Positions 1 through 11,809 of a stretch of DNA of 64,000 nt are shown one piece after another; the stretch's first letter is position 1; each line of letters begins with the position of its first letter. Origin of the DNA: Xiphydria camelus (taxonomy: Eukaryota > Arthropoda > Insecta > Hymenoptera > Xiphydriidae); the NCBI GenBank assembly GCA_963678675.1, contig OY783200.1, positions 21,962,190 through 22,026,189 of the forward strand. The letters run 5' to 3'. The notes beneath the pieces were generated by a model. The model saw only the letters and a program-made list of their open reading frames with translations, was not told where the DNA came from and made no database searches. The translations under genes were made by a program, and so were the position numbers.

Positions 1-1407
1 GTCTCGGCGCGATAACGTTTATCACCTCGCCCCACTTCACCTCCCTTGCATCGCATGCATGTCCACATACGCGCGTAACCTGCCGGCCTCGTATGACCTT
101 GAACAACACTACGACGATGACAACGATGAAGAATCATTGATCATATCGCGATGCCGCACCGCTTCGACTGCGGTACGCGTTAATTGAGGAACTGAACACG
201 CTTGGCGCTGCGGAAAAGTGCATATGCGCGGTGCATAGAGATATTCGAATGACGTTATCTAGTCGACACTGATGAATTATTCAAAAAAACTATTCGCCGG
301 CTATGCTTATTTTTCTATGGAATAGTATGAAGCTTAATTATAACGTTTTCGAGTCGCCCGTTTATTTGTAATTAATTGATGAATGTAGGTATTCTCTGAA
401 GTTAGCTGACGCGTATTAATTTTCTTATTTCTTTATGTGCAATCTCCTTGCTTGATCTTTTTTATTACAGGTTCGAAAAACTTGGACATAATTATGTACT
501 CTGTAATTTTTCATTTATCATTTTCGATCTCATTTAGGCTGGAAAACAATATTTTAAAAAGCAGCTACGTTATCGCGCTGTAAGTCTATTTCTCTTTTTC
601 TTGTTGCTTGGCAATAAATGCGTCTCTCGACATCATTTAGTAAAGAGAAACGCACTTATAACTGTGAATAATTATATTTTTCCAGAGATTTTCTTTTTCG
701 TGTGATATAGAATATGTATATAGATTATGTTGAATTTAAAAATACGATTATTTTTTTTAACATAATATCTAAACACCATATTTGAATAGAGATTGAACGT
801 CTGCGTTTACAAGGTAATCGAGACCGCAGCGCCACGTGTACTCAGTTACTCGACTAATACATCCCCCTCCCCCTTCCCACACCCTTTTTGCACAAGAAGA
901 AAAAGATGCTGCACATCTATCAAAATCAGAGACCCGTCAACACCAAGCTCGCGCGCATGCATAAATCGGCGTAAATACATCACGTCAGTCACGGCACAGA
1001 CAATCGTTCTTTTATGTGCGCACGACGCAATCAGACGCAATTACAAAATGGATCGCAAGAACACATAGGATTTGGATATTCGGCGAATTACACTCGAAAC
1101 TTCTGACGTTTTCTCGCGCGATTAAACGTCAAGGACTCAATTCCGGAACTCGGGACAGTGCGACGATAATCGCAGGTAAATACACAACACGCATATCATA
1201 ATGAGGCTAAACTTGCTCCGCAGGAAAGAAATTTGAATTACTATTGTCTCGTTATCGATATTTATAAACATAGCATTTAATGTCGGATAGAAATGTAGTC
1301 ATAGTCATTAGTAATCGAAGTTTCTTTTCTGTCGAGTGAATTTATCCTCATATACCTATTTGTCACGCTATGTGACATGCCACGAATGATAAATACGCAC
1401 CTATGCA

Positions 1408-1625
1408 CACTGAGAGAAATAATTGCTGGTGCCAAAAAAGTGTTTTCTTCTATCAAAAACACAATATAAATCCAGGGTCAAGCCATGGTTTCTCCATGCA
1501 GGAAAATATTTGATAGGCTCGAGTAATTGCTTCTTTCGCACGCAGAGAATTTCTCGTTCCGATGAAGATACTCTTTAATCAAGAGTATATATTCTTGAAC
1601 CAAGAATCTCAATCTTCGGTTATCC
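1408..1625 (+). mobile_element. Partial copy of CACTGAGAG-ended element
   Basis: The sequence starts with CACTGAGAGAAATAATTGCT and matches 7199-7385 over about 200 bp, including the shared string GGAAAATATTTGATAGGCTC. No right end was found, so this looks like a truncated copy of the longer element at 7199-8483. Confidence 0.6.
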
Positions 1626-1784
1626 AAATATTTCCATATTGTATCTGAACGTTTGATCACCTGAACTTAATTTGAATTTAAAAAAAAATCATGTCACTCA
1701 TGAAGTGCAAGCACGATATCCCTTTTTTTAACATCGAGAATGGCTGATTTTTCAGAAATAATAGCCATAAATGCATGATTACTT

Positions 1785-2215
1785 TGAACCTGATGTGCTA
1801 CAAACACAGCAATTCCAGATATCCACTAGAAAAGTTTGAAAAGGACGAATAGGAATTTACTGGATTCTATTTGAATCTGCAATGATAGATAGGGATTTAC
1901 TGAATTTAATATGTACCCGTAAAAACAAATTGACTTCCATAAAGATAATAAAGATCTGTACATGCCGTTTGATTCGTAATTACTAATGGAACTTTATAAG
2001 AATTAATTTTTTTCTACAGATACACGTAAAATCTAATACATTCCTATTAATCAGTTTTAGATTTTCATACTGAGTATCTGGAATTGTCGTGTCTGAAGCA
2101 CATCAGATTCCCATAGGGATTCTATGAGATTTTTACAAGTTTTTAATCAGAATCTATGATATTTTATTCAATGGGGAAAGCCCTGTTAACAATTTCCGAT
2201 AGAAAACGATTAGAA
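1785..2215. mobile_element. Diverged copy of long-inverted-repeat family R1
   Basis: It has the recurring blocks of the R1 family: a 'fails-to-code' AT-rich arm with the CCAATACATTCCTATTC-like block, a block ending in GCACATCAGATTCCCAT, and an ending close to TTTTCAATAGGG. Similar blocks recur more than ten times in this window, mostly inside introns. Confidence 0.55.
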
Positions 2216-2849
2216 TATAGCTAAAATGATTCAAAAAAACCATAGAGCGCGAAATCAATCATTTCTTATAATTTTCATATTAAACACCATAGAAACTTAT
2301 ACAGATCTTATGTCGATCTTATTGTTTTTTATGATATTCAATGTGACAATTATAAGAAACTATAGAACTTTTCACTCTATGATATTTTTGAATCTTTTTT
2401 TACAATTTTCTATCACTTTCTATCAGATATTTTTAGCAAGGAGATGTACGATTAATTCAAACTTATGTTATTGATTAAAACCTTATAATTTTATTGTCTG
2501 TCAATTATATTCCAATATCTATTGATTGTACGTTTGCTAAGTGAATTAAAAAGTGTTTTAATATAAAATTCATGCCCTCTCTCTCAGTTGTGTAATATTT
2601 TGTATACACTAATAATTATTACTTTCTCCGTTTACTTATATTTCGCACATCAAGAAACCCGATTCGCCTTCCCGCAACCCGTGACCACCCCGTTAACGAC
2701 ATGCACCCGTCATCAACCCTCCGAGGAGGGTACCTTCAGTCCCGCCCGCGGCCTCGGGACCGATCGATCTCGCTCTCTCCCCGTACGCGGATCGTCAGGA
2801 AGGTCTGATCTTCTACGCGTAAACCAACGCCCACGCGTCTCCTCGCGAC

Positions 2850-5800
2850 ATGAACGCGGAAGAAAACCGCCTGCGAACGTTCTCCGACTGGCCGTCAACC
2901 GCGGCGGTCGAGCCGGCACGCGTGGCGCGAGCCGGCTTCTACTACACCGGAGTCGGAACGACGGTCCAGTGCTTCCTCTGCGGGGAGAAGATCCTGGAAT
3001 GGAACTACGGCGACCAGGCGATGGCGCGTCACAGAGCGATCGCCCCCGATTGTCCCTTCGTGCGGAACCCGACGAGCACCCCCAACGTTCCGCTCGTACC
3101 GAGCGCGGGCGAGCCTTCCTCGGGTACCGCGCCGCGTCGAGGATCGGCGGGAGCAGCCCCCGCACCCGGGACCGCCGTCCCTCCGGCCGAGAGCTCGAGC
3201 CTGAACCCCAAAGTCGAGTACGCGACGAAGGCGCGGCGCCTGAGGTCGTTCGCCGACTGGCCGATTCCTTCGGTGGTGTCGCCGGAGCGTCTCGCGGAGT
3301 CCGGGTTCTTCTACACGCAACTCGCGGACATGGTGAGGATGCGCTGCCTTTGTCGATTTGTTTTGCGCGCGAACGGATGTCTCGAGGTCAGCCGTTTCTC
3401 GCTACCGTTCGCAGGTGGAGTGCGTTTTCTGCGGAGGGGTCGTGATGCACTGGGAAGCGGGCGACGATCCCGATCAGGAGCACAGGACTCACTTTCCCAG
3501 CTGCGATTTCTTCTTGCGTCGAGGCAACGACGACGACGACGACGACGAAGGTATACCGATCGTTGCACGATGATTACGTAATCGCACCTCGGAAATGCAT
3601 ACCGCGCGCGATATTTCGCCGATGCCTGCCCAATGTGCCAAGGCTAAATATATCTCCTCCGGCAATGTCAAGACGCGCTACCGAAGTCCCTCGCTTCGCG
3701 CGAGCCGACTAGGCCGATCGATCGCGAGTCGCGTCAGCGAGTGTTCCTCGTAGAATCGCTGATGAAAAGTTGCCGCTGCGCGCTCGCGAATAACACGCGT
3801 TTCCTCCGGTAATTCCGTCGTTGATACTTCTCCAGTACCTTCGGCGCGGGTGGTGGAGATGGGCAACGTCAAGCTGGCACCCGGTGATAACGCGATCGAT
3901 CTCGGGGAACTGGGCATTCGGACGCACACGGCTCCCCGTCATCCGAAGTACACGTCCTACGAGGGAAGGCTGCGCACGTTCGAAGGCTGGCCCGAGAACC
4001 TCAAGCAGACGCCGGAGATGCTGGCCGACGCGGGATTTTATTACGTCGGTACGTTTCGTCCGATTGAGCACCGTCGCCAAAAGCGGGTCGATCCAAATCA
4101 TTGGCGCTGCGTAATCATTGGTACGCATCTCGCGAGCGTCGCCCTCCCTCATTTTATCGAGATAACTCTCCCTCCGACAGGATCGCGCGATCAGGTCAGA
4201 TGCTTCTACTGCGACGGAGGACTGCGAAATTGGGAGGAAACCGACGACGCTTGGACGGAGCACGCCAGGTGGTTCGCAAAGTGCGGATTCGTCTCTCTGG
4301 TACGCGGACGAGAGTTCATCGAACGGTGCATCGAAAATCGACCTCCTCTGGATCCATCGGTAGGCCGTCGATCGCGAGTCGAATTCGCAGGGCTTCCGCT
4401 TGGTCATATCCGCCCTCCGTTCGCAGATATTCGCCGGCGTCTCGGAGGAGGAGAGCGGTGAGACGAACGTGACCGAAACACCCCCGGCGCACCTCCGCGG
4501 TGCCTCTCCGCCGCGTCGTCGCGAAGTCACGGATACCGAGCTTCAGCAACTCCTGGCGACGGCTCCCGCTGTGGTACGGAATCGCGCGCGTCGGTCGTAA
4601 ACCACCCTCCCGCGCGGATTGCGAGAGTTCTCGCGTTCCCTCGGAAGTTGCAGGCCTCGCAGTGTGTCCCCGTTTACCCTAAAAGTGCCCTATTTTAGCA
4701 CCGTGCCCTGAAAGTGTCCTAATATTGTAAAATATCCCTAAGAGCACCCTCTGCTTTAAATAATTTGAACGAGGACGTAAAGGATAACTAGACAACGTAC
4801 GAGCTTAAAAGAAGCCTTTAACCCCATAGGATTAAGCATGCTTCTGAAACCAATTCCTAAACATTTGCAGAAATGATTAATCGAATATCTCTGGGCAAAA
4901 ATTGCTTGGCAATTGAAAATGATACTGAGCACTAACTGGTTAAATTAAACTATGTTTAATTAACCTATAGAAAGAGAGTACAGGAAAAGTATATATATTA
5001 TACACAAACAAGCCTAAAAAAAAGATCAAACTTAGGAAAAACTAAGTTGATCTTATTCTTAGACCTATTTGTATAACAAGTATAATATGTTTTATGTATA
5101 CTTTGAAAGATGATCACATATTTTATCATTGGCCATGTACCCTGTTTTGTCCCTATTCCGAAAGAAATATACCCTATTTCTCCCGTAAAATAAAGTTTAG
5201 GGATGCCGTGAGGCCTGAAATTGCGAGAATAACGCGTAGCGCCGTATTCGTCGCACGATGAAAGTCGAAGAGAGGATGATGTCGATTATTTCAGACGGCC
5301 CTGGAGATCGGCCTGCCCGTGGGGAGAGTCAAAATGGCTTTGAAACGGCGAATGGAGGAGACGGGAGTTCCCTACGCGCAAGCGGATCAACTGATCGAAG
5401 ACGCTCTTCGCGTTCAACACGAGGAAGAGGACAGGGCGGCGAGGTTGGTCACCCCCTCTCTCTCTTTCTCTCTCCCACTCCCCCTCATCGTTATTGCTTC
5501 TGCTCTCTGGAACTCGCACTCGGCTGATATCAGGGAGGCTGACACAGTCAGGGCCTTCAGAGCTCGATTTTTCACTTTTTTTGTTGCATGAGGCGGATTT
5601 ATAACTTTTTTAGTTTTTATCTTCGCTAATTCTATTACTCTCACATTAGTTACACTGCTTATGCTACCCTTTGTGCTACCCTGACGAAAGAAAAACTATT
5701 AAACGGCCAATATTTTTCATTAGTAACTATTGGCTGATCATAGTTTTCAATAGTAACTATCGGCAGATCGAAAGTTCCCTTCAATAACTCTTAATAGTAA

Positions 5801-7006
5801 ACCAATAATTACTATCGAATACTCAATTGTACTATTGGGTATTCACTAGTTACTATTGAAGCTCAATAATTCCCCTCGACGGTTCTTAATACTCATTCGA
5901 TAGTTACAATTGATTACACAAAAGTTCCTTTCAATAATTCTCAATAATCATTCAATCGTAACTACGGAATGTTTAATTTTACCATTGGATATTTTTTACT
6001 TAAATTTTCATTGAGATTCAATGATACATTTATTTCATCTCAATAGATATGACTGAAAGATTAATTGTTGTACTTGTATTACTTATGTTAATACTTGTGC
6101 TCTTAGGGGATTTAAAGAGCTCTCTTATTTACTTTCGTTATTCATGTTACTCATGTTGCCTACGCTACTCTTGGTGCTCTCCGGGAACTCTGATCCCAGA
6201 GCCAATAAAATGCCCTGTCCGTGTCTGTCTTCCTCTCGGGATCGTTCCCCGACGTGGACCGAACCAATTCGTTATCGCAGGCAAGACGGCCGCACGCCTG
6301 ACTCGCCGTCTTCGGAACTGACTGCTTTGATGAACGAGATAATAACCACGGAATCGCCGAACGCTTCGTGCAGGGAGGGCAATCGGCTGGAGAATCGCGA
6401 CGCGACGGAGAGACGCGCCGAGGACGAGCGAAAGGAACGCGTGGAAGTCGCGCGGGTACCGCGAGAGACCAAAAGCGAGTGCAGGAACGAGCCGGGAAAG
6501 GGGAAGAACGGAGAGGAAGCTGAAACCCGTGAGTATCGAGAGAGAGAGAAAATGAAAAAAGAGTTATCGCACAGTAGCGGTTCTTCTCTTTTTTCATCGG
6601 GAAGTGATAATCGTCCTTATCGTGGAAACGGGCGATCGCGTAATCGGCGCGATCGCCTCGTTCCCTTCTCTTTTTTTTCATCGGAACGAGATAATCGTCC
6701 TTATCGTAAAAACGTGGGCGATTAGACGGCCGCGAGCGTTAGCTTATCGAGTACATTTTTGCCGAGCGCGACATTCCGCTCGATTTCACGAATCGGTGTC
6801 CTTCCTCGCGCGCAGTCTCCCTGGAGGAAGAAAATCGCCGACTGAAGGAGGCTCGCCTTTGCAAGATCTGCATGGACCGAGAAGTGGCGATCGTTTTCCT
6901 GCCCTGCGGACACCTCGCCACGTGCGTCCATTGCGCCCCGTCGCTCAAGCATTGTCCGATGTGCAGGCAAGAAATTCGAGCCACGGTTCGTACCTTTCTG
7001 TCTTAA
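2850..7006 (+). CDS. Diap2: Inhibitor of apoptosis, three BIR + UBA + RING (DIAP2-like)
   Basis: Predicted cytosolic E3 ubiquitin ligase that binds caspases and, in insects, serves innate immune (Imd) signalling. Seven exons: 2850-3332, 3415-3550, 3836-4048, 4181-4359, 5295-5443, 6200-6528, 6816-7006; phases agree and give 559 residues (fly DIAP2 is about 500). An in-frame TAA at 2820 makes ATG 2850 the first start. Three BIR domains carry complete zinc ligands: C41/C44/H61/C68, C164/C167/H184/C191 and C285/C288/H305/C312. Exon 5 (residues about 338-386) looks like a UBA domain; a basic, charged linker follows. The RING runs from C512 to the end and closes RTFLS. No CARD is visible. An Asp6-Glu run ends exon 2, just after BIR2. 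The domain order, not sequence search, supports DIAP2 over DIAP1 or XIAP. It lies 4.8 kb upstream of a second IAP on the same strand. Confidence 0.9.
4988..5102. repeat. Imperfect palindrome in IAP intron 4
   Basis: The centre AGATCAAACTTAG / CTAAGTTGATCT pairs around a short A-rich loop, and the pairing continues outward with gaps to AGTATA at both ends (about 50-bp arms). It resembles a small foldback MITE. The rest of intron 4 (4360-5294) holds only short CCCTAAAAGTGCCC-like repeats near 4675-4750. Confidence 0.6.
5695..6050. repeat. Degenerate array of TAGTAACTATTG-like motifs in IAP intron 5
   Basis: The motif TAGTAACTAT(T/C)GG and its inverse recur at irregular spacing at about 5722, 5749, 5785, 5852 and 5897. 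Copies are too diverged to define one unit. No coding potential is seen. Confidence 0.5.
6581..6725 (+). repeat. 80-bp tandem duplication in IAP intron 6
   Basis: Two direct copies, at about 6581-6660 and 6661-6725, share TTTTTTCATCGG, GATAATCGTCCTTATCGT and GGGCGAT. The array starts about 50 nt after the exon 6 donor at 6529. The first copy is followed by a GATCGCG palindrome. Confidence 0.7.
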
Positions 7007-7198
7007 CCGCGCGCGCACGCGGGGGAGAGGGTACATCCTCGAGCTCCGCGTGTTCCCCTTCTTTGACACGGCGCGCTCGTAGAAAGATCCGTGCGATCCT
7101 GATTCGATAAGAGCGCAGCGACTCTTATCGAAATTGCTCGTCGCAGGCGATAAAGCGTATGAGCTTACATGCGTTGCGAATGAAAGGCACGCGTGCTA

Positions 7199-8483
7199 CA
7201 CCGAGAGAAATTCAATTGCTGGCGCCGGAGAAATTATTTCTTCAATTAAAAACATGATGTAATTCCAGGATGAAGGCACGGTTTTCTTCGTGCAGGAAAA
7301 TATTTGATAGGCTCGAGCAATTACTTTTTTCGCGCAAGAAGAATTTCTCTTTCCAACGAAGGTGCTCTTGATTCCAAAATATATCTTATAAGTCCTAGAA
7401 GGTAAGTCTTATCTAGAAGATGGAACAACTGGTCTTAAGGATGTTTGAAAAATCTTTACTAAGACACAACTATAGTTGAGCAGCACCGCGTAACGACTTA
7501 AGTCCACAATTCCCGGAATAACGACTTAAACACGTTCGTCACCCAGCGCGATTCGGTGAGTTTCTCGCGGCGCCAAATCTGACTGTCGCCGCGCTAGAAG
7601 GTAAACAGAAAGATAAGCGGGAAAACGACGCAACTCGAGTAGGCCCGTGCGTTGTCAGTGATCTAAGGTTACAGAGCCTTCGATCCGTTATGAAAGATCC
7701 ATTTTATTCTCAATATAAAATAAAAAGTATAATATAACGTGTGTAATGTAGGCGCCTTAGTCATGCGGGAGTTTTGACGGTCTTGGAGACGCCGACATTG
7801 TTTATCGTCGTCGCGCTCACCGGTCGTTGCCTGCAGAGGCGATAGGGATCGTGGATTTATGCTCGTTGTATTTCTATTGCGATCGGTCAGTTCGCAGAAT
7901 AATGACCATGACGTAGCAGCGACGCTGTAGCGTGCTTGATTATTCATTCGTTGGCTTGGCTTCGAAGAGTTGAGATCATTTTCTCTGCAGATATATATTC
8001 CATGTTCATTACATGTATATTTTCATGTGTTCTTATATTTCGTCATTCTTATCGCCTTCAATATTTATATGTTGTACATCCTATATTTATATTTCAGTGC
8101 TTATTCCACATTAAATTTCTTTTAAAAATCCAACTGAAAATCATATTAAACTTGACAAGAAGAGCGTCACCCATATTTGGGCGACGCGGCGACGAACGTG
8201 TTAATCGGGGAGTTTCATTAATTTTCTTGGACGAGCAAAACAAGTTCTTTCCTCTTTCGCCACGACTAAATTCCTACTCCCCGAACCCCCATTGGTTTGC
8301 GTAAAATGTCACATTTTATCCTTCATCTTTTGAGATCTTGTAGAATAGTGTGGACATAAAAACCTCAATATCTCAAAAACACGGATTATGGACTTAATTG
8401 CGGTTCTTCCAGGAAGCCACAGATATGTACGTTCTTCATTCAAGACATATTTTTTTCGACACCAGCAATTATTTCTCTCAGTG
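7199..8483. mobile_element. Non-autonomous DNA transposon, about 1.28 kb, with TA target duplication
   Basis: The left end reads CACCGAGAGAAATTCAATTG and the right end, on the other strand, CACTGAGAGAAATAATTGCT. Both are flanked by TA (7197-7198 and 8484-8485), as expected for Tc1/mariner-type insertion. No transposase frame is visible inside. A truncated relative lies at 1408-1625. The element begins about 190 bp after the IAP stop codon and may lie in or just past its 3' untranslated region. Confidence 0.65.
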
Positions 8484-9611
8484 TAGATTCAATGATCAAA
8501 AGTTCCAAATATCGAGCTTCGCGAGGAGGAGTTAATCGCGCGTGTATGACGCGTATATCCGTACTGTACGTAGATTCTACTAATTGTAAGGCGCTGCAAA
8601 TTTTACTCGCGTCTAATACCTATTAGCGCGATTTTCCGTTTCGCGTATGTATGTATGTAAGTAGGTATAACGACGAGTCGTCCCGGTGATACTCGGCGAT
8701 AATGAAATCGTATCCCGTTACCATGTACCGATCAAGATCGGCCCACGATTTAAGTTAGAATAAATGTCGCCGGAATTGGCTGTAACGCCTGGATTATTCC
8801 CTCGTGGAATTGTTCCTGCTCTCTATCTCCGTTTCTTCTGGGTGAGGAAAATGCGTCAGACGCGTATTTCGCGGAGGAAAACGATTGTAATCGGTACGCG
8901 CGACACAATCGATACACATCTATTCGTTCGAATCGTTCAATCATTCTTGATACTGAGAATTTTCTGCTACGACCGATATACAACTCGAACGGCGTAGGAG
9001 TGTCCCGCGCGACGAAAATTCTAACCCCCGCACCTATGTTTACGAGTGAGATCAACACGATAAGACTGCGCGCAAGCGAACTTTGGTCATTTTTCACACT
9101 ATGTGTAGCCACTCAGGGCGTAATAACACCTACGTACGCGCAACGTCGTTTCCCGCATTCCTGGTGGAAAAATTGTTCGTGAGTTTGCCGAAAATTTCGG
9201 AGAAATTTCACAGAAGTCGCCGTAAAATGCTGGATATCTTTTAGAAAGCCTCCGCGCTAATGGACAATTGAAATAACAATTATAATAACGTTATATCGCG
9301 TTGGATTTAGGGTGTTGTATGGTTTGTTGGAGTCAGAAGCCCATCGGAATTCATAAGAAAATTTCATTTAATTTCTTGAAGATATGTATTTGCAATGACG
9401 AAGAGAAAGAATATGCTCATGAGATAGCACGAGATTTATTCTTGTGTTACAATTTGATTCATCAATGGCAACTTTAATTTTCTAATAGCGAATTTAACTG
9501 GATTACGCCAGTGTGCGCTGAGCAGGTACAGTTTGAAAGGTATCCGAAAAATAAATTGCTTTGATAGACAACGCTCATAAGTCGTGCATTGCATTTGCAT
9601 AACTTTTTGAA
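8484..9611. other. Intergenic stretch without assignable content
   Basis: Short frames on both strands have no recognisable similarity. Apart from short TATG and TAAG simple repeats near 8645-8670 I see no structured feature here. Confidence 0.5.
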
Positions 9612-9623
9612 AACCGCCATCTT
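9612..9623 (-). promoter_or_regulatory. Possible YY1/Pho-type site near a promoter
   Basis: On the minus strand this reads AAGATGGCGGTT, which fits the AAGATGGCGGC motif bound by YY1 and Pleiohomeotic. It sits just upstream of a CpG-rich block that I propose as the leader exon of the DIAP1-like gene. Motif match only. Confidence 0.3.
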
Positions 9624-9639
9624 ATACACCGTTCGCGCG

Positions 9640-9968
9640 GGTCGCGAGAGCGCATCGACGGTGGCGTCCGGTGGCGACGCGTGGCGAACAGCGGCACCAT
9701 TCGGGCGGGCGGCCATTACTGTTGGTGTCCGTTGATTCACAACAGCAGAGTCGAGGAACGCTCATCGCGATCGGGGCGGGTAGTAGAGTCGCGCGAACCG
9801 AGCGAGGCTATCAGGTCTCGCACCGCATATTCCGACAAGTAACCAAGTGCCGCTAATTTCCACGGATACGTCGCGAGTTTCACCGCGCGCACGAAATCCG
9901 AAGGACGAAGAGAAGGGCCAAGGAGAGACTACTCAGCCCGTGGGAACGTCTACGCGCAACACCCGTTG
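9640..9968 (+). other. Possible non-coding first exon of the DIAP1-like gene
   Basis: This GC- and CpG-rich block stands out from AT-rich flanks and ends in a good donor, TTG|GTATGT, at 9969. A matching acceptor, CTCTCCAG, lies at 11774-11781, 28 nt before the start codon of the DIAP1-like gene. I infer a 5' untranslated exon and a 1.8-kb intron; only RNA data can confirm it. Confidence 0.35.
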
Positions 9969-10304
9969 GTATGTCGAATCAGTAATTGCATTTCCCTTAA
10001 GATGTGTGCCGAAAATAATATAGCGCACCTCGATAAACGCGTTCTTCGAGTTCGCCGCGAACTTTAGTCGTTCGTTCTTCGGCATTAGCTTCGCTTATCG
10101 GGATTCGGGAGACTTCGTTCCTTTCCATTCTTTTTCTTCGATCGTGCGAAGCAGCTGCGCGCGGATAGAAGGCACGTCCATTGTATAACACATACGTGCG
10201 TACCTGGAACGTCGATTATCTGTTTACGAATATTTCGGGAATCCCCCTTTTTGACCGTGGCGTCGAAACGACGAAATTCCATCGTTATCACGACACGGTC
10301 GTTG

Positions 10305-10440
10305 GTATGTGTGCGGGGTGGGGGGCTGTGCACGCGCGCGCGCACGGACAAAGGCTGAGCTCTGTGTGTGGTGTAGCGCGCGTACGCACGGGTGTGCGCG
10401 CTTGTGTGTACGCACACGCGTGTAATGTCATTTCCTACAG
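10305..10440. repeat. Alternating GT/GC low-complexity tract
   Basis: The tract is rich in GTGTGC, GCGCGC and ACGCAC steps, a purine-pyrimidine alternation that can form Z-DNA. It has no reading frame of interest. Confidence 0.6.
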
Positions 10441-10929
10441 GGGGCCCCTCCCCCCTCTTGCCGTGCCCGTTTCCGTTTCTGTTCAGCTTCTTTCTCACCG
10501 CCCGTGCGCGTGCACTGTTGCCAGCTGCCGTCGGGAGGGGAAAAAACAATGTGAAAGTTGATACCACGTATTTCCGTGTAATACACACGACCGCCGGGGA
10601 ATTGTCGTGGGACGTCTGTCTGGATTTTTGCGTTTGGCGATGTTAAAAAATGTTGCCGGTTAATTCTCGCGAATTTTTCCGCAGCGAAATCGTTTGGGAA
10701 TCGCTGAGCATGATCTTTTTTGGAAATCGGAAACGGGTTTTCATAAAGTATTGGATTGCGACTAAGAATTTATTGATTATTGAAATTGCGGACGATAATT
10801 GTCACGTCTGAACGTCTGAGAAAATATTTGAAATTGATGTCAACATTGTTACGGTTGACGGTGTTGATCGGAAATAGTCAGGAAATTCTACAATCAGGTT
10901 TTCACAACAACCCTATCATTGAATTCTAC

Positions 10930-11530
10930 ATGTATCTGAGATGATAAATAAGAATTCAGCGAATTATATATGCATCCGCAAAGACAAGTAAAATCCCATA
11001 AAGAAAGTAAAGACTTATACAAGCTGTTCTATTCGTATTTACTGATACAATGTTACAAGATTTTATTTGCTTCAACAGATACACAGAATCTCAATACATT
11101 CTCATTCATTCCTTTCAAATTTTTAATTAGTGGATATCCTGAATCACAATGTCAAAAGCACGTCAGATTTCCATGGGGATTTTATAGGATTTTTACAAGT
11201 CTTCTCTATGAAAATCTGTGATATTTTTTTCAATAGGGGAGGTAGTTTTCCTGTTGCCACTCATACCTACCGCCATCCCCATAGACAATTTCTACGAGAA
11301 TATGATGTGCCTTTAACACAGTAGAAAAATTTGAGGAGGATATGAATAGAAATACATTGGATTCTACGTATATCTGAGATGATAGATATGGATTTACCGA
11401 ATTTTACTTGCGTCCGCGAGAAAACACGTAAAATTCCGCAAAGAAAGTAAAAACCCGTGCACGTCATTTTATTCGTAATCACTGATAAAACATTGCAAGA
11501 TCTTATTTGTTTCTACAGATACAGATAGAA
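10930..11530. mobile_element. Two adjacent R1-family copies
   Basis: Blocks at about 10930-11245 and 11285-11530 repeat the R1 family signature: ATTCTACATGTATCTGAGATGA-like and GATACACAGAATC-like blocks, an AGCACGTCAGATTTCCATGG-like block and a TTTTTCAATAGGGG end. The second copy is partial. They fill much of the space upstream of the DIAP1-like coding exon. Confidence 0.6.
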
Positions 11531-11809
11531 TACAACTCACACAACGATCGATTTTCCCTCTGATTTTAATAACCGTGATATATCCAGGAACGATGCACAC
11601 TTCAGTCGTTACCATGCCAATGAGTCTCGCTATTTGACCAACAGCGAGATCATTCTGAAATTCTGCGCGAAAATGTTTAACTACAAATCTTCAAAGTCCC
11701 TCGAACCCCGACAGACGCCCCTCGATAATTCGCCAGCGCACAATCCACCCCGCATCCCCCTAAATTTCCGCCGCTCTCCAGGTCGTTCCGAGGACCGGTA
11801 CGAGACGAG

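Larger units (their letters stand above)
1..2849. other. Left flank, no recognisable gene
   Basis: No reading frame here resembles a known protein. The stretch is AT-rich up to about 2655, then turns GC-rich, which probably marks the leader of the IAP gene that starts at 2850. It contains transposon pieces: an end fragment of the GAGGCTAAACTT MITE at 1201-1263, a partial copy of the CACTGAGAG element at about 1408-1625, and a diverged copy of the long-inverted-repeat family at about 1785-2215. The short frames are AT-biased and lack codon-usage support. Confidence 0.6.

Noticed and set aside
2588..3445. Long frame overlapping IAP exon 1
   Set aside because: It is a shifted reading of the BIR exons; the correct frame gives complete zinc ligands.
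2850..7006. Captured viral IAP gene
   Set aside because: It has six introns, three BIRs and a UBA domain, which fits a cellular insect gene.
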